Positions 10,701-20,895 are shown, numbered from the stretch's first letter. The stretch is 64,000 bases of DNA from Pseudomonas sp. WJP1 (GCF_028471945.1 NZ_CP110128.1:1600501-1664500); one strand, 5' to 3'. Notes: generated by a model from the sequence alone, not told the origin. Numbers and translations: made by a program.

Positions 10701-11638
10701 TGGCCGAGCTGACGGCGCGTTTCGCCGAGGCCAGCCAGGCCGCCCTGGCCGTGCCGCAAACCGCGAAAAGCCAGCAGCCGGTCGAGCCGAAAGTGTTCGC
10801 CGCCGTCGCCGAGAAAACCCAGCAGAAGATCGCCGGCCTGTCGATGACGGTCTATCCGGCACTGGTGGAAGAGGCGGGGACGGTCAAGGAAGGACGTTTC
10901 TCGACGCCGGCCGAAGCCGAGTTTCAGCATCGCCGCGCCTTGCAGCGCTTGCTGATGCAGCAACTGGCGGAACCGGCGAAGTTCCTGCGCGGCAAGTTGC
11001 CGGGCCTGACCGAAATGGGCCTGCTGTATCGCGACCTGGGGCGTGTCGATGCGCTGGTCGAAGACATTCTGTTGGCCAGCCTCGACAGCTGCATCCTCGA
11101 GGGTGAAGACCCCTTGCCACGCGACGGTGCCGGCCTGGCATCGCTGGCTGAACGAAAGCGCGGTGCCTGGACCGAACATGCCGAGCGCGTGGCCCGGCTG
11201 ACCCTGGAAATCCTCAAGCACTGGCACGGCCTGCAAAAACGCTTCAAGGGCAAGATCGACCTGGCGCAAGCCGTGGCCCTGAACGACATCAAGCAGCAGC
11301 TCAGCCATCTGGTGTATCCGGGGTTTGTCCGGGAAACGCCGATGCAGTGGCTCAAGGAACTGCCGCGCTACCTCAAGGCCATCGAACAGCGTTTCGAAAA
11401 AATCGGCGCCCAGGTGCAACGGGATCGGGTCTGGAGCGGCGAGTTGTCCGGCCTCTGGACGCAGTACCAGACCCGCGCCAACAAACACGCCCAGGAAGGC
11501 AAGCGCGATCCGCAGCTGGAGCTGTACCGCTGGTTGCTGGAGGAGTACCGGGTTTCGCTATTTGCCCAGCAACTGGGGACCAAGGTGCCGATCTCCGACA
11601 AGCGCCTGAGCAAGCAGTGGAGCCAGGTCGAGCCGTAG
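7727..11638 (+). CDS. hrpA: ATP-dependent RNA helicase HrpA
   Basis: A 1303-residue DEAH-box helicase, full length for HrpA. Motif I GETGSGKTTQLP is near residue 95, motif II DEAH near 191, motif III SAT follows, and motif VI is seen as QRKGRCGR. After the RecA-like lobes come the ratchet/OB region and the long HrpA-specific C-terminal domain. Family members use ATP hydrolysis to remodel RNA; bacterial HrpA has been linked to rescue of stalled ribosomes and mRNA processing. Its own Shine-Dalgarno is weak (GTACCCG before ATG). The opposite strand carries a long unbroken shadow frame that I consider an artefact of GC-rich codon usage. Confidence 0.97.
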   Translation: MTDESPSIDKLLKNLDHAMLADRHRLRRQLLELRKKPDEAKLAQWVARMQASCDQVLARKASLPVIRYDDSLPIAAKRDEIKKALQQHQVLIIAGETGSGKTTQLPKICLEIGRGQHGLIGHTQPRRIAARSVAARVAEELGTPLGALVGYQVRFEDQSDSNTLIKLMTDGILLAETQNDRYLERYDTIIVDEAHERSLNIDFLLGYLKTLLPRRPDLKVIITSATIDLERFSKHFDDAPIVEVSGRTFPVDTWYRPLTLEQDEEGNRVEDDLTVDQAILATLDEIAAYERSERRSPGDVLVFLPGEREIRDAADMLRKAQLKHTEILPLYARLSPAEQQRIFQSHPGRRVVLATNVAETSLTVPGIRYVIDSGTARISRYSYRAKVQRLPIEAISQASANQRKGRCGRVEPGICVRLYSEEDFLGRPEFTDPEILRTNLAAVILQMLHLRLGEITAFPFIEPPDGKAISDGFNLLQELSAVDRNSQLTPLGRQLARLPVDPRMGRMLLEAAKLGSLQEVLIVASAMSIQDPRERPPERQQAADQAHAQWKDADSDFAGLVNLWRGFEEQRQALTASPLRNWCRKNFLNYLRLREWRDSHRQLSLICRDMQLSLNKEPADYPKLHKAVLVGLLSQIGQKTEEGDYLGARQRRFWIHPSSGIGKKRPQWLMTAELVETTKLYARMVAKIDADWIEPLAGHLIKKNHFEPHWEKKRGQVVAFEQITLFGLIVVGRRPVHYGPVDPVVSRELFIREALVRGEIQSKAKCLTANKQLLEQLDELEAKARRRDILADEETLYAFYDARLPAEIHQTATFDSWYRINSQKDPQLLIMREEDVLAREASEVTAQHYPDTLHIGDLELALSYHFEPNHPRDGVTLRVPAPLLPMLPPERLEWLVPGVIEAKCIALVRNLPKALRKNFVPVPDFVKAALQRMTFAEGSLPQALGRELLRMTGARVSDEAWSEAAQQVESHLRMNLEIVDAQGKFLGEGRDLAELTARFAEASQAALAVPQTAKSQQPVEPKVFAAVAEKTQQKIAGLSMTVYPALVEEAGTVKEGRFSTPAEAEFQHRRALQRLLMQQLAEPAKFLRGKLPGLTEMGLLYRDLGRVDALVEDILLASLDSCILEGEDPLPRDGAGLASLAERKRGAWTEHAERVARLTLEILKHWHGLQKRFKGKIDLAQAVALNDIKQQLSHLVYPGFVRETPMQWLKELPRYLKAIEQRFEKIGAQVQRDRVWSGELSGLWTQYQTRANKHAQEGKRDPQLELYRWLLEEYRVSLFAQQLGTKVPISDKRLSKQWSQVEP

Positions 11639-11660
11639 GCCCGAGGCTGGTGCAATACCT

Positions 11661-11749
11661 TGTGGGAGCGGGCTTGCCCGCGAAGGCGTCAGCACATCCA
11701 ACATTGATGTGAAAGACACGCCGCTTTCGCGGGCAAGCCCGCTCCCACA
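11661..11749. repeat. REP-type inverted pair (GGGAGCGGGCTTGC family)
   Basis: Perfect 24-base arms at 11661-11684 and 11726-11749 with core GCGGGCTTGCCCGCG, located just after hrpA. It is the same family as the pair at 515, with a C in place of T in the core. Confidence 0.9.
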
Positions 11750-11926
11750 GGTCAGGTGTTGTGTCAGTGGGTGTTTGCTCCAGCAAAAGGGGCGAAAACC
11801 CAAGGTTTATGGCAAACTTCGCGCCTATAAACACCGGCCCCGCGGTTTTGAGCCTTCGCCGCTGCTGGCAGGTCGGGATCAAGCGATGCCAGGTTTGCGT
11901 CCCCAGGATGGGAATAGACCCTTTGT

Positions 11927-11950
11927 GTATTGGCACGACTGTACCAATAC
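11927..11950. promoter_or_regulatory. 24-base near-perfect palindrome, putative operator of the KAS III gene
   Basis: Ten-base arms GTATTGGCAC and GTACCAATAC flank GACT; they differ at one position from perfect symmetry. The element ends 30 bases before the start codon at 11981, where a TetR- or FadR-like repressor could block transcription. No T run follows, so a terminator is unlikely. The rest of the 343-base gap holds only the REP pair. Confidence 0.5.
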
Positions 11951-11980
11951 TTTCTGCCTGAACAGATTAGAGACACGACC

Positions 11981-13102
11981 ATGCATAACGTCGTCATCAG
12001 CGGCACCGGCCTGTACACCCCGGCCAACAGCATCTCCAACGAAGAGCTGGTGCAGTCTTTCAATGCTTATGTAGCTCAGTTCAACACCGACAACGCCCAG
12101 GCCATCGCACGCGGTGAAGTTGAGGCGTTGACCGAGTCCAGCGCAGCGTTCATCGAGAAAGCCTCCGGTATCAAAAGCCGCTTTGTCATGGACAAGGAAG
12201 GTATTCTCGACCCGCAACGCATGGCGCCACGCTTGCCGGAGCGTTCCAACGACGAATGGTCGGTGCTTTGCCAGATGGCCATCGGCGCCGCCGAACAAGC
12301 CTTGCAACGCGCGGGCAAGACTGCCGCGGACATCGACGGCGTGATCGTCGCCTGCTCTAACCTGCAACGCGCCTACCCGGCCATTGCCATCGAAGTCCAG
12401 GAAGCGCTGGGCATCCAGGGTTTCGGTTTCGACATGAACGTGGCGTGCTCCTCGGCCACCTTCGGCATCCAGGCCGCGGCCAACAGCGTCCAGCTGGGCC
12501 AGGCCCGGGCGATCCTGATGGTCAACCCGGAAGTCTGCACCGGTCACCTGAACTTCCGCGACCGCGACAGCCACTTCATCTTCGGCGATGCCGCGACCGC
12601 GGTGATCATCGAGCGCGCTGACCTGGCCACTTCCAGTCACCAGTTCGACATTGTCAGCACCAAGCTGCTGACCAAGTTCTCCAACAACATCCGCAACAAC
12701 TTCGGCTTCCTCAACCGCGCGGCGGAAGAGGGCGTCGGTGCCAAGGACAAGTTGTTCGTGCAGGAAGGCCGCAAGGTGTTCAAGGAAGTCTGCCCGATGG
12801 TCGCCGAGCTGATCGCTGCGCATCTTGAAGAGAATCAACTCAACGTCGGCGACGTGAAGCGCTTCTGGCTGCACCAGGCCAACCTCAGCATGAACCACCT
12901 GATCGTCAGGAAGCTGCTGGGCCGTGAAGCCACCGAGCAGGAAGCGCCGGTGATTCTCGATACCTATGCCAACACCAGTTCGGCAGGTTCGGTGATTGCG
13001 TTCCACAAGCACCAGGACGACCTGGCCGCCGGCTCGCTGGCGGTGCTCAGCTCGTTCGGCGCCGGTTATTCGATCGGTAGCGTGCTGTTGCGCAAACGCT
13101 GA
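11981..13102 (+). CDS. Beta-ketoacyl-ACP synthase III family condensing enzyme (FabH-like)
   Basis: A 373-residue thiolase-fold enzyme with the FabH catalytic triad: cysteine in MNVACSSATFG, histidine in FWLHQANLSMN and asparagine in YANTSSAGS. It is longer than FabH and closely resembles, from memory, the P. aeruginosa PA3286 type, which condenses medium-chain acyl-CoA from beta-oxidation with malonyl-ACP and so shunts fatty acids into synthesis. The ATG at 11981 is chosen over the upstream in-frame ATG at 11930 because the protein then begins MHNVVISGTGLYTPA and the earlier start would place the palindrome inside the coding region. It is monocistronic. The substrate assignment is by family only. 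Confidence 0.88.
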   Translation: MHNVVISGTGLYTPANSISNEELVQSFNAYVAQFNTDNAQAIARGEVEALTESSAAFIEKASGIKSRFVMDKEGILDPQRMAPRLPERSNDEWSVLCQMAIGAAEQALQRAGKTAADIDGVIVACSNLQRAYPAIAIEVQEALGIQGFGFDMNVACSSATFGIQAAANSVQLGQARAILMVNPEVCTGHLNFRDRDSHFIFGDAATAVIIERADLATSSHQFDIVSTKLLTKFSNNIRNNFGFLNRAAEEGVGAKDKLFVQEGRKVFKEVCPMVAELIAAHLEENQLNVGDVKRFWLHQANLSMNHLIVRKLLGREATEQEAPVILDTYANTSSAGSVIAFHKHQDDLAAGSLAVLSSFGAGYSIGSVLLRKR

Positions 13103-13113
13103 TTTCGCAACTG

Positions 13114-13187
13114 AAAGATCGCAGCCTGCGGCAGCTCCTACAGGGGATTACTTAACCCTGTAGGAGCTGCCGCAGGCTGCGATCTTT
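13114..13187. repeat. Inverted repeat pair (GATCGCAGCCTGCGGCAGCTCCTACA family)
   Basis: Perfect 32-base arms at 13114-13145 and 13156-13187 separated by only ten bases. The second arm runs into a T-rich stretch, so it can work as the terminator of the KAS III gene. The same family recurs at 52250. Confidence 0.9.
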
Positions 13188-13198
13188 TTTTTGCGCAG

Positions 13199-13254
13199 AA
13201 AAAACTCGCGTTGCCGTATCGGACGGATGATGGGGACCGATACGGCAACGCGAG
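13199..13254 (-). terminator. Strong intrinsic terminator of the porin gene
   Basis: A perfect 18-bp stem (13205-13222 with 13237-13254, CTCGCGTTGCCGTATCGG arm) with a 14-base loop is followed, reading leftward, by six T residues. It lies 50 bases after the porin stop codon. Confidence 0.9.
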
Positions 13255-13303
13255 TGTGTAAAAGCGACTCAGGCGTCCATGCTGGAGTCGTGCAGCGGGG
13301 GCA

Positions 13304-14623
13304 TCAGAACTTCGCTTCGGCATCCAGTTGCAGGGTGTTGATGTCGGAGTCTTTCAGGTTGACGCTGGCGTTGGTGTAGTCGGAGTTCGCCATGAAGTAC
13401 GTCGCACCCAGGGTGAAGTTCTTGTCGAGCTCGTAGCTGACTTTCAGCTTGCTGCCGCGCGAACCGGTGAAGCCGTTGGCGAAGTCGGAGTCGGTGAAGG
13501 CACCCACCACCGCGTTCTGCTGCACGTCGCGGTAGTTGTAGTCCAGGCCGAAGCCGTAGATCTTGGTCTTGACGCCGGCCAGCCAGCCAGTGTCCTGATC
13601 GTTGCTGGCTTCGGCGTTGTGCACGTACTGGCCGTACAGCGACAGCGGCATCGGCAGGCCGCCGATGTCGATCTGGCTGAAACCTTCCCACAGACGGAAC
13701 TCTTCGCCCGGGCTGTTACCGTTGACGGCCAGTGCGCATGGCGTGGTGGTGGCGGTGCAGACGCTGTCTTCGTCGTTGTCGTAGTTGTAGAGGCTGCCGC
13801 CCACGGTCATTTTCAGGTTGTCGGTAATGGCAAAGCGCGCACCCAACTGGCCAGCGTACAGACGCAGGTCGTGCTTGAACTGCACGCCATCGCCGTCGAC
13901 GTTGTCCTTGAGGGTGTAGTGACCGGCACTACCGAACAGTTCGGTGTTGCCCAGCGGGTATTTGTAAGTCAGGGCCAGGCCTTCCGGGTTGACGTCGCTA
14001 TCCCAGATGATGTCGCCCATGCTCACCCATGGCTGCAGCATCTTGCCGCCGATCACGTGCAGGTTCTTGATGGCGTCGGGGTGGTAATCGACGTAACCCA
14101 GGTCCAGCCAGATCTGCTTCTTGTCGAAGTAGTTGTTCAGGTCCTGGTTGGTGGAGCGAGCGTCGTCGCTGCTGCCGGTGGCAATACGGATGCCGGTGTC
14201 CACTTGCGGGTTGATTTCGCTGTACGCACCCAGGCGGGCACGAATGCGCTGGCGATCCTGGTCCTTGTTGTTGGAAACGCCATCGTTGTGGACGTTCTCC
14301 TGACGGAAACGCACGTCGCCCTTGAATTGGGTCTTGGCCGCCCACGCCAGTTTCTGGTCGAAGGTGCTCAGCTCATTGGTTTTCTTCGCGGTGGCCGCGA
14401 TCTGCTCGTTGGTTTCTTGCTGGGCCTGACGAGCGATTTGCTGGTCTTTCTGATCCCGTGCCAGCTCGGCTTGCAGTTCGGTGTACTGGGCGTTGGTAAT
14501 CGAGCCGTTAGCCTTGAGCATGTCGAGCAGTTTGGCGTCGACTGCAGCGCTGGCAGGAACACTCATGGCCAGCAACAGGCCGCCACACAAGGCCGCCGCA
14601 GTTTTCGTGGAAGCAAGACGCAT
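13304..14623 (-). CDS. Putative outer-membrane porin with N-terminal coiled coil (Porin_5 type)
   Basis: A 439-residue secreted protein. A signal peptide (MRLASTKTAAALCGGLLLAM, cleavage near ASA-AV) precedes a short charged helical stretch (residues about 50-90, rich in Q, E, A and K), then a beta-barrel with alternating aromatic strands ending in ...LDAEAKF, the terminal Phe expected for outer-membrane insertion. It matches the family annotated as putative porin in Pseudomonas. The substrate is unknown. The longest frame begins 16 codons earlier, but the ATG at 14623 carries GGAG eight bases upstream and starts the signal peptide. A strong terminator follows. Confidence 0.85.
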   Translation of the reverse strand: MRLASTKTAAALCGGLLLAMSVPASAAVDAKLLDMLKANGSITNAQYTELQAELARDQKDQQIARQAQQETNEQIAATAKKTNELSTFDQKLAWAAKTQFKGDVRFRQENVHNDGVSNNKDQDRQRIRARLGAYSEINPQVDTGIRIATGSSDDARSTNQDLNNYFDKKQIWLDLGYVDYHPDAIKNLHVIGGKMLQPWVSMGDIIWDSDVNPEGLALTYKYPLGNTELFGSAGHYTLKDNVDGDGVQFKHDLRLYAGQLGARFAITDNLKMTVGGSLYNYDNDEDSVCTATTTPCALAVNGNSPGEEFRLWEGFSQIDIGGLPMPLSLYGQYVHNAEASNDQDTGWLAGVKTKIYGFGLDYNYRDVQQNAVVGAFTDSDFANGFTGSRGSKLKVSYELDKNFTLGATYFMANSDYTNASVNLKDSDINTLQLDAEAKF

Positions 14624-14840
14624 ATCAATCTCCGAAGATGAGAGTGGATGGCTGAACCATCCTGGGCACAACCGACCATGGGGTGGACGGAAAACAGTGG
14701 CCGGATATAACCCGGCGCTCTAAAAACAGGCGCCAGTATCGCGATGGTTTATTACAGTGCGGTGGCAATGTGATGGCATGTCTGTGACGATGCACAGTCG
14801 TTGCGAACTATTGATCTAGAGCGCTGTCGTCGAAATGCCC

Positions 14841-14855
14841 GTGTGCAAAGCACAC
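14841..14855. promoter_or_regulatory. 15-base perfect palindrome upstream of the FemAB-like gene
   Basis: GTGTGC and GCACAC flank AAA about 40-50 bases before the start region of the 14894 gene. It lies in the divergent gap with the porin, so a regulator or a 5-prime hairpin is possible. Nothing else supports it. Confidence 0.3.
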
Positions 14856-14893
14856 CGATAGGCGATACTCGCGGGGCTTTCACACCATGAAGA

Positions 14894-16030
14894 GTGAGGA
14901 TGGTGATGCCGTTGCAACGCCTGCAAAACCTGTCGGAAATCGACCCGCAAACGTGGGACGCGCTGGTACCCGAGAATCAGCCCTTTCTGCGTCACGGGTT
15001 TCTCGGCGCGATGGAAGACAGTGGCAGTGTCGGTTCCCATTCCGGCTGGCAACCCGAACATTTGCTGCACGTCGAAGGCGATCGGCTGCTGGCTGCGATG
15101 CCCAGCTACCGCAAGTGGCATTCCTACGGCGAGTATGTGTTCGATCACGCCTGGGCCGATGCCTGCGAGCGCGCAGGCATCGACTACTACCCCAAACTGC
15201 TGACTGCCGTGCCGTTCAGCCCGGTCAGCGGCCCGCGCTTGCTGGCGGCCAGGGTCGAAGACGGTTTCGAACTGCTCAAGAGCCTGCCGGGCTACCTGGA
15301 GATCGAACAACTCTCCAGCGCCCATATCAACTTCAGCGATCCGTTCACCGACGCCGCACTGGCCGAACAACCTGGCTGGCTGCAACGCATCGGCTGCCAG
15401 TACCACTGGCAGAACCGCGGCTATCGGGACTTCCAGGATTTTCTCGACGTACTCAGTTCGCGCAAACGCAAGCAGATGCGCAAGGAACGCGAGCAAGTGG
15501 CCGGGCAGGGGATCGAATTCGAATGGCTCGAAGGCCGGCAAATGACCGAGGCACAGTGGGATTTTGTCTATGCCTGCTACGCGAACACTTACGCGGTTCG
15601 CCGGCAGCGACCTTATCTGACGCGGGAATTTTTCAGCCTGCTGGCCGAACGTATGCCGCAGGCGATTCGAGTGGTGTTGGCCAAACAAGGCTCACGCCCG
15701 GTGGCGATGGCCTTCAGCCTGGTCGGGGGCGACAGTTTCTACGGTCGTTATTGGGGCTGCCTGGCGGAGTTCGACCGCCTGCATTTCGAGACCTGTTTCT
15801 ACCAGGGCATGGACTACGCGATTGCCAACGGTTACCAGCGTTTCGATGCCGGCGCCCAGGGCGAACACAAGTTGATTCGCGGGTTCGAACCGGTGATCAC
15901 CCATTCCTGGCACTACCTGCGCCATCCCGGGTTAAAGGCTGCGGTCAAGGATTTCCTGCGCCAGGAACGCCTCGGCGTACTGGCCTACGCCGAGGACGCG
16001 AGGACGGCCTTGCCCTATCGCCAAACCTGA
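14894..16030 (+). CDS. FemAB-like / peptidogalycan-recognition GNAT-fold protein (DUF482)
   Basis: A protein of about 375 residues of the FemAB_like (COG3146) family: GNAT-related fold with the segments NQPFLRHGFLGAMEDSGSVG, FSPVSGPRLLAAR, RKRKQMRKERE and GCLAEFDRLHFETCFYQG, which are the family signatures. The biochemical role is unsettled; members are annotated as N-acyltransferases or peptidoglycan-related proteins. Three starts are possible: GTG at 14894, ATG at 14900 and ATG at 14906. The last, preceded by GTGAGG at good spacing, is quite plausible and would shorten the protein by four residues. It is alone between the porin and the ABC exporter and followed by a REP pair. Confidence 0.82.
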   Translation: MRMVMPLQRLQNLSEIDPQTWDALVPENQPFLRHGFLGAMEDSGSVGSHSGWQPEHLLHVEGDRLLAAMPSYRKWHSYGEYVFDHAWADACERAGIDYYPKLLTAVPFSPVSGPRLLAARVEDGFELLKSLPGYLEIEQLSSAHINFSDPFTDAALAEQPGWLQRIGCQYHWQNRGYRDFQDFLDVLSSRKRKQMRKEREQVAGQGIEFEWLEGRQMTEAQWDFVYACYANTYAVRRQRPYLTREFFSLLAERMPQAIRVVLAKQGSRPVAMAFSLVGGDSFYGRYWGCLAEFDRLHFETCFYQGMDYAIANGYQRFDAGAQGEHKLIRGFEPVITHSWHYLRHPGLKAAVKDFLRQERLGVLAYAEDARTALPYRQT

Positions 16031-16046
16031 ACATCGCACCGTTTCC

Positions 16047-16136
16047 TGTGGGAGCAAGCCTGCTCGCGAAGGCGGTCTATCAGCCGACAAATGTGTTGTC
16101 TGACACTCCGTCTTCGCGAGCAGGCTCGCTCCCACA
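16047..16136. repeat. REP-type inverted pair (GGGAGCAAGCCTGCTCGCGAA variant)
   Basis: Arms 16047-16070 and 16113-16136 are complementary except for one position. They lie between two convergent genes. This is the last REP-type pair before a gap of about 36 kb without any. Confidence 0.88.
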
Positions 16137-16152
16137 AAGGTTCCGGTGATGC

Positions 16153-17985
<1,833 letters not shown>

Positions 17986-18077
17986 TGGTTATTCACCCGC
18001 GAACGGGCTCTCCTTCAACGGTTTGAGCGTTGCCGGCAACACCGGCAACAGCTCGGACATCCTTGTCCAGCTTAGTC

Positions 18078-18635
18078 TCAGTCGATGCGCTTGGCCGACT
18101 TGATGAACACAGGGTCCGCAGGCACATCCTTCATGCCGCTACGTACGGTGGTTGGCGAGTTGACGATGATGTCCACCACGTCCATGCCCTTGACCACCTT
18201 GCCGAATACCGCGTAGCCATCACCTTGGTCGAGGAAATCGTTGTCCTTGACGTTGATGAAGAACTGGCTGGTGGCCGAGTCAGGTACCGAGGTACGTGCC
18301 ATGGACAGGGTGCCACGAACGTTGACCAGGCCGTTCTTGTGCTCGTTCTTGATCGGCGCCTTGGTTTCCTTTTGCTGCATTTGTTGGGTGAAACCGCCGC
18401 CCTGGACCATGAAGCCCGGAATCACGCGGTGAAAAATCGTGTTGTTGTAGAAGCCGCTGTCAACGTACTCAAGGAAGTTCTTGGTGCTGATCGGGGCCTT
18501 GACCGGGTCCAGTTCGATTTCGATCTGGCCGTTGGTGGTCTCCAGTAGCACGTGCGGCGCCTTGGCAGGCGTTGCCGCCATCAGGTTGGCGGCAAACAGA
18601 ACGGAGCCAGCGGCGAGGGCGATTTTTTTCAGCAT
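18078..18635 (-). CDS. ppiA: Periplasmic peptidyl-prolyl cis-trans isomerase A (cyclophilin)
   Basis: A 185-residue cyclophilin with a signal peptide ([20 protein letters not shown]). Active-site elements are [15 protein letters not shown] (the catalytic Arg), [10 protein letters not shown] and [15 protein letters not shown]. It catalyses proline isomerisation during folding of periplasmic and outer-membrane proteins. Its start lies four bases after the stop of the upstream hydrolase gene, so translation is coupled. Confidence 0.95.
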   Translation of the reverse strand: MLKKIALAAGSVLFAANLMAATPAKAPHVLLETTNGQIEIELDPVKAPISTKNFLEYVDSGFYNNTIFHRVIPGFMVQGGGFTQQMQQKETKAPIKNEHKNGLVNVRGTLSMARTSVPDSATSQFFINVKDNDFLDQGDGYAVFGKVVKGMDVVDIIVNSPTTVRSGMKDVPADPVFIKSAKRID

Positions 18636-18638
18636 GGG

Positions 18639-19442
18639 TCAGTGATCCTGATGGGTGGTGTCGACTGCGGCGAGAAACTCGAGCAGCGTCTGGTTGAAGC
18701 GTTCGGGCTGGTCCAGCGGGGTGGCGTGACGTGAATCTTCGATCACTGCCAGCCGCGCATTCGGCAGCAGCCTGACGTAGTTTTCCTTCAGCGCGACCGG
18801 CGTGTAGTCGCGGTCGGCGCTGACGATCAGGGTTGGACAGGTGACCTTCGAAAGTCGTTCCTGAACCCCCCAGCCAACAATGGCATCGAAGCTTGCGAGA
18901 TAAGCATGTTTGTCGTTTTTTGCCCAGCGTTCGGCCATCTTTTGTCGCAAATCGGCCTGCCCGGGTTTGGGGAACAGCTTGGCGCCCAGGGCTTTGCCGA
19001 TGCTGTGAAGGCTCAATACCCGCATCAGGCTCCAGCGCTTGAACCACTGCCAGTAATCGTCGCGGCTGCGCAACTTGACCTCGGGCGCGCTATTGACGAT
19101 GCACAGGCTCTTGAGCAATTGCGGCTGGTCCACGCCCAGTTGAAAGCCGATCATGCCGCCCATCGACAACCCTACGTAATGGGCGGGCCCCAGGTTCAGG
19201 TGCTCCATCAGCGCCACCAGGTCGGCGCTGAACCCGGCGATGCTGTAGCGCTCGCGGGGTTTGTCGGAGCGCCCGTGGCCGCGCACATCCGGGACGATCA
19301 CCCGGTAGAGGGCGGCCAGCGTCGGGATCTGTTCTTCCCAGTCCAGGGTACTGGAACCCAGGCCGTGGACCAGCAGCAACGGCGTGCCGTGGCCATATTC
19401 CTCATAGTGCAGGTTGCAACCTTCGTGTTCGAAATAGGCCAT
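18639..19442 (-). CDS. Alpha/beta-fold hydrolase
   Basis: A 267-residue alpha/beta hydrolase with oxyanion HGLGSS, nucleophile elbow GLSMGG (Ser about residue 96), an acid residue in SADRDYTP and catalytic His in DSRHATPLDQP. Related proteins include 3-oxoadipate enol-lactonases and esterases, but no pathway partner is present here, so the substrate is open. It is sandwiched between the LysR gene (14 bases) and ppiA (4 bases). Confidence 0.88.
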   Translation of the reverse strand: MAYFEHEGCNLHYEEYGHGTPLLLVHGLGSSTLDWEEQIPTLAALYRVIVPDVRGHGRSDKPRERYSIAGFSADLVALMEHLNLGPAHYVGLSMGGMIGFQLGVDQPQLLKSLCIVNSAPEVKLRSRDDYWQWFKRWSLMRVLSLHSIGKALGAKLFPKPGQADLRQKMAERWAKNDKHAYLASFDAIVGWGVQERLSKVTCPTLIVSADRDYTPVALKENYVRLLPNARLAVIEDSRHATPLDQPERFNQTLLEFLAAVDTTHQDH

Positions 19443-19456
19443 GCATTACCTCCGTG

Positions 19457-20380
19457 TCAGGCTTGTTCTGGGGCGGCGAACGGTGCGTCCAGTGGTGCAG
19501 TGTCGAACGTGCGCAGCAGCTCGACAAGAATCTGCGTCGCCGGGCCGAGCGGTTTGTCCTTGTTCGAATACAGGTAAAAACTCGGGTTGCGGCTGCCACC
19601 CTGGTCCAACGGTAGCAGCTTGAGCGTACCTTCCTTGAGTTCCCGTTCGATCATGTGCCGGGGCAACCAGGCAAACCCCAGGCCGCTGCCGACGAAGGTG
19701 GCGGCGGTGGCCAGGCTGCCGACGGTCCAGCGTTGTTCGGCGCCGAGCCAGCCGACGTCCCGTGGTTGCTGGCGCCCGGAGTCGCGGATGACCACTTGCA
19801 AGTGACTTTCCAGGTCCTGGAAATTCAGTTCGCGATTGAGGCGGTGCAGGGGGTGTTCCGGATGGGCGACCGCGACGAACTCGACGTCGCTCAATTCCGC
19901 GCCCAGGTAACCTGGAATGCTGAAACTGCTGATGGCCAGGTCGGCCACGCCTTCGAGCAGGACCTCTTCCACGCCGGACAGCACCTCTTCACGCAGGCGC
20001 ACGCGGCAGCCGCGGCTTTGCGGCATGAACGCGGTCAGCGCGCGCACCAGGCGGGCGCTCGGGTACGCGGCATCGACCACCAGGCGCACTTCGGCTTCCC
20101 AGCCTTGCTCCATGTGATGGGCCAGGTCTTCGAGCTGGCTGGCCTGTTTCACCAGTTGCCGGGAGCGGCGCAACAACACGCCGCCAGCCTCGGTGAGTAC
20201 CGCTTTGCGCCCGTCGATGCGCAGCAACGGCACGCCGAGCTGGTCCTGCATGCGCGCCACGGTGTAGCTGACCGACGATTGCGAGCGGTGCAGCGCTTCG
20301 GCGGCCTGGGCGAAGCCGCCGTGGTCGACCACGGCTTGAAGCGTTCGCCATTGATCAAGGGTCACGCGGGGCGCTTTCAT
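19457..20380 (-). CDS. LysR-family regulator
   Basis: A 307-residue LysR-type regulator: an N-terminal winged helix-turn-helix (LDQWRTLQAVVDHGGFAQAAEALHRSQSSVS segment) followed by a two-lobed effector domain from about residue 90. In PAO1 the syntenic gene is PA3225, which I recall being reported as a repressor affecting antibiotic efflux; transfer of that role is inference. It is the first gene of the operon LysR-hydrolase-ppiA-ABC exporter and is divergent from a small periplasmic protein gene 50 bases away, so one shared promoter region may be its target. Confidence 0.92.
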   Translation of the reverse strand: MKAPRVTLDQWRTLQAVVDHGGFAQAAEALHRSQSSVSYTVARMQDQLGVPLLRIDGRKAVLTEAGGVLLRRSRQLVKQASQLEDLAHHMEQGWEAEVRLVVDAAYPSARLVRALTAFMPQSRGCRVRLREEVLSGVEEVLLEGVADLAISSFSIPGYLGAELSDVEFVAVAHPEHPLHRLNRELNFQDLESHLQVVIRDSGRQQPRDVGWLGAEQRWTVGSLATAATFVGSGLGFAWLPRHMIERELKEGTLKLLPLDQGGSRNPSFYLYSNKDKPLGPATQILVELLRTFDTAPLDAPFAAPEQA

Positions 20381-20430
20381 GATGGGCTCCTGTTGTCCTA
20401 AGCTGCGCAGTTCTTATTGGAGACTGCTGA

Positions 20431-20745
20431 ATGAAAAAAATTTTTAGCCTGTTACTGGCGATGTTGCCGTTGACTGCGTTTGCTTACCCGATCGACGTCC
20501 AGAAAGAGCTCAATGGACTGAAGATCGACTACACCACCTACGCCTCCGATTACGACATGGGCTCGATCACCGTGAACAACTACGGCGACACCGCTGCCGA
20601 ATGCTCGGTAGTGTTTCGCAACGGTCCTGAATCGCCCAAGACCCGCCGGGTCAATCTGGACGCGGGTAAAAGCGCGGATCTTTCAGCCAAGTTCAACCGC
20701 AAGATCATCAAGCTGTACATCAGCATGACCTGCAAACCGAAATGA
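20431..20745 (+). CDS. Small periplasmic protein of unknown function
   Basis: A 104-residue protein with a clear signal peptide (MKKIFSLLLAMLPLTAFA, cleavage before YPIDV). The mature part has alternating beta-type segments, two cysteines (AAECSVV and SMTCKPK) that could form a disulfide, and a sequence that resembles an immunoglobulin-like or chaperone-like sandwich. I do not recognise a characterised family; Pseudomonas orthologues sit in the same spot next to azoR. A GGAG signal precedes the start and a hairpin terminator follows. Confidence 0.75.
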   Translation: MKKIFSLLLAMLPLTAFAYPIDVQKELNGLKIDYTTYASDYDMGSITVNNYGDTAAECSVVFRNGPESPKTRRVNLDAGKSADLSAKFNRKIIKLYISMTCKPK

Positions 20746-20750
20746 CATCC

Positions 20751-20781
20751 AGCGGAGCATGCCAATCGCCGATGCTCCGCT
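20751..20781 (+). terminator. Hairpin terminator after the small periplasmic protein gene
   Basis: Ten-base arms AGCGGAGCAT (20751-20760) and ATGCTCCGCT (20772-20781) with an 11-base loop lie just after the stop. The following T tract is short, so termination may be partial. Confidence 0.6.
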
Positions 20782-20895
20782 TATAAACGAATTTCTTGAT
20801 CGGTTGTAGCAGTTATTTGCGCTTTTTCATCGATATGACTCTGTATAACCTTCACTCCATCGACTTACAGCATTCTCAGATGGAGCCTACAAGCC

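Noticed and set aside
7703..11488. Open frame of 1261 codons on the minus strand opposite hrpA
   Set aside because: It is an antisense shadow of a GC-rich gene; no motif, no ribosome site, and hrpA itself has full family motifs.
13114..13187. Repeat arms considered as part of a CRISPR array
   Set aside because: Only one inverted pair, no regular direct repeats or spacers, and the same family is dispersed at 52250.
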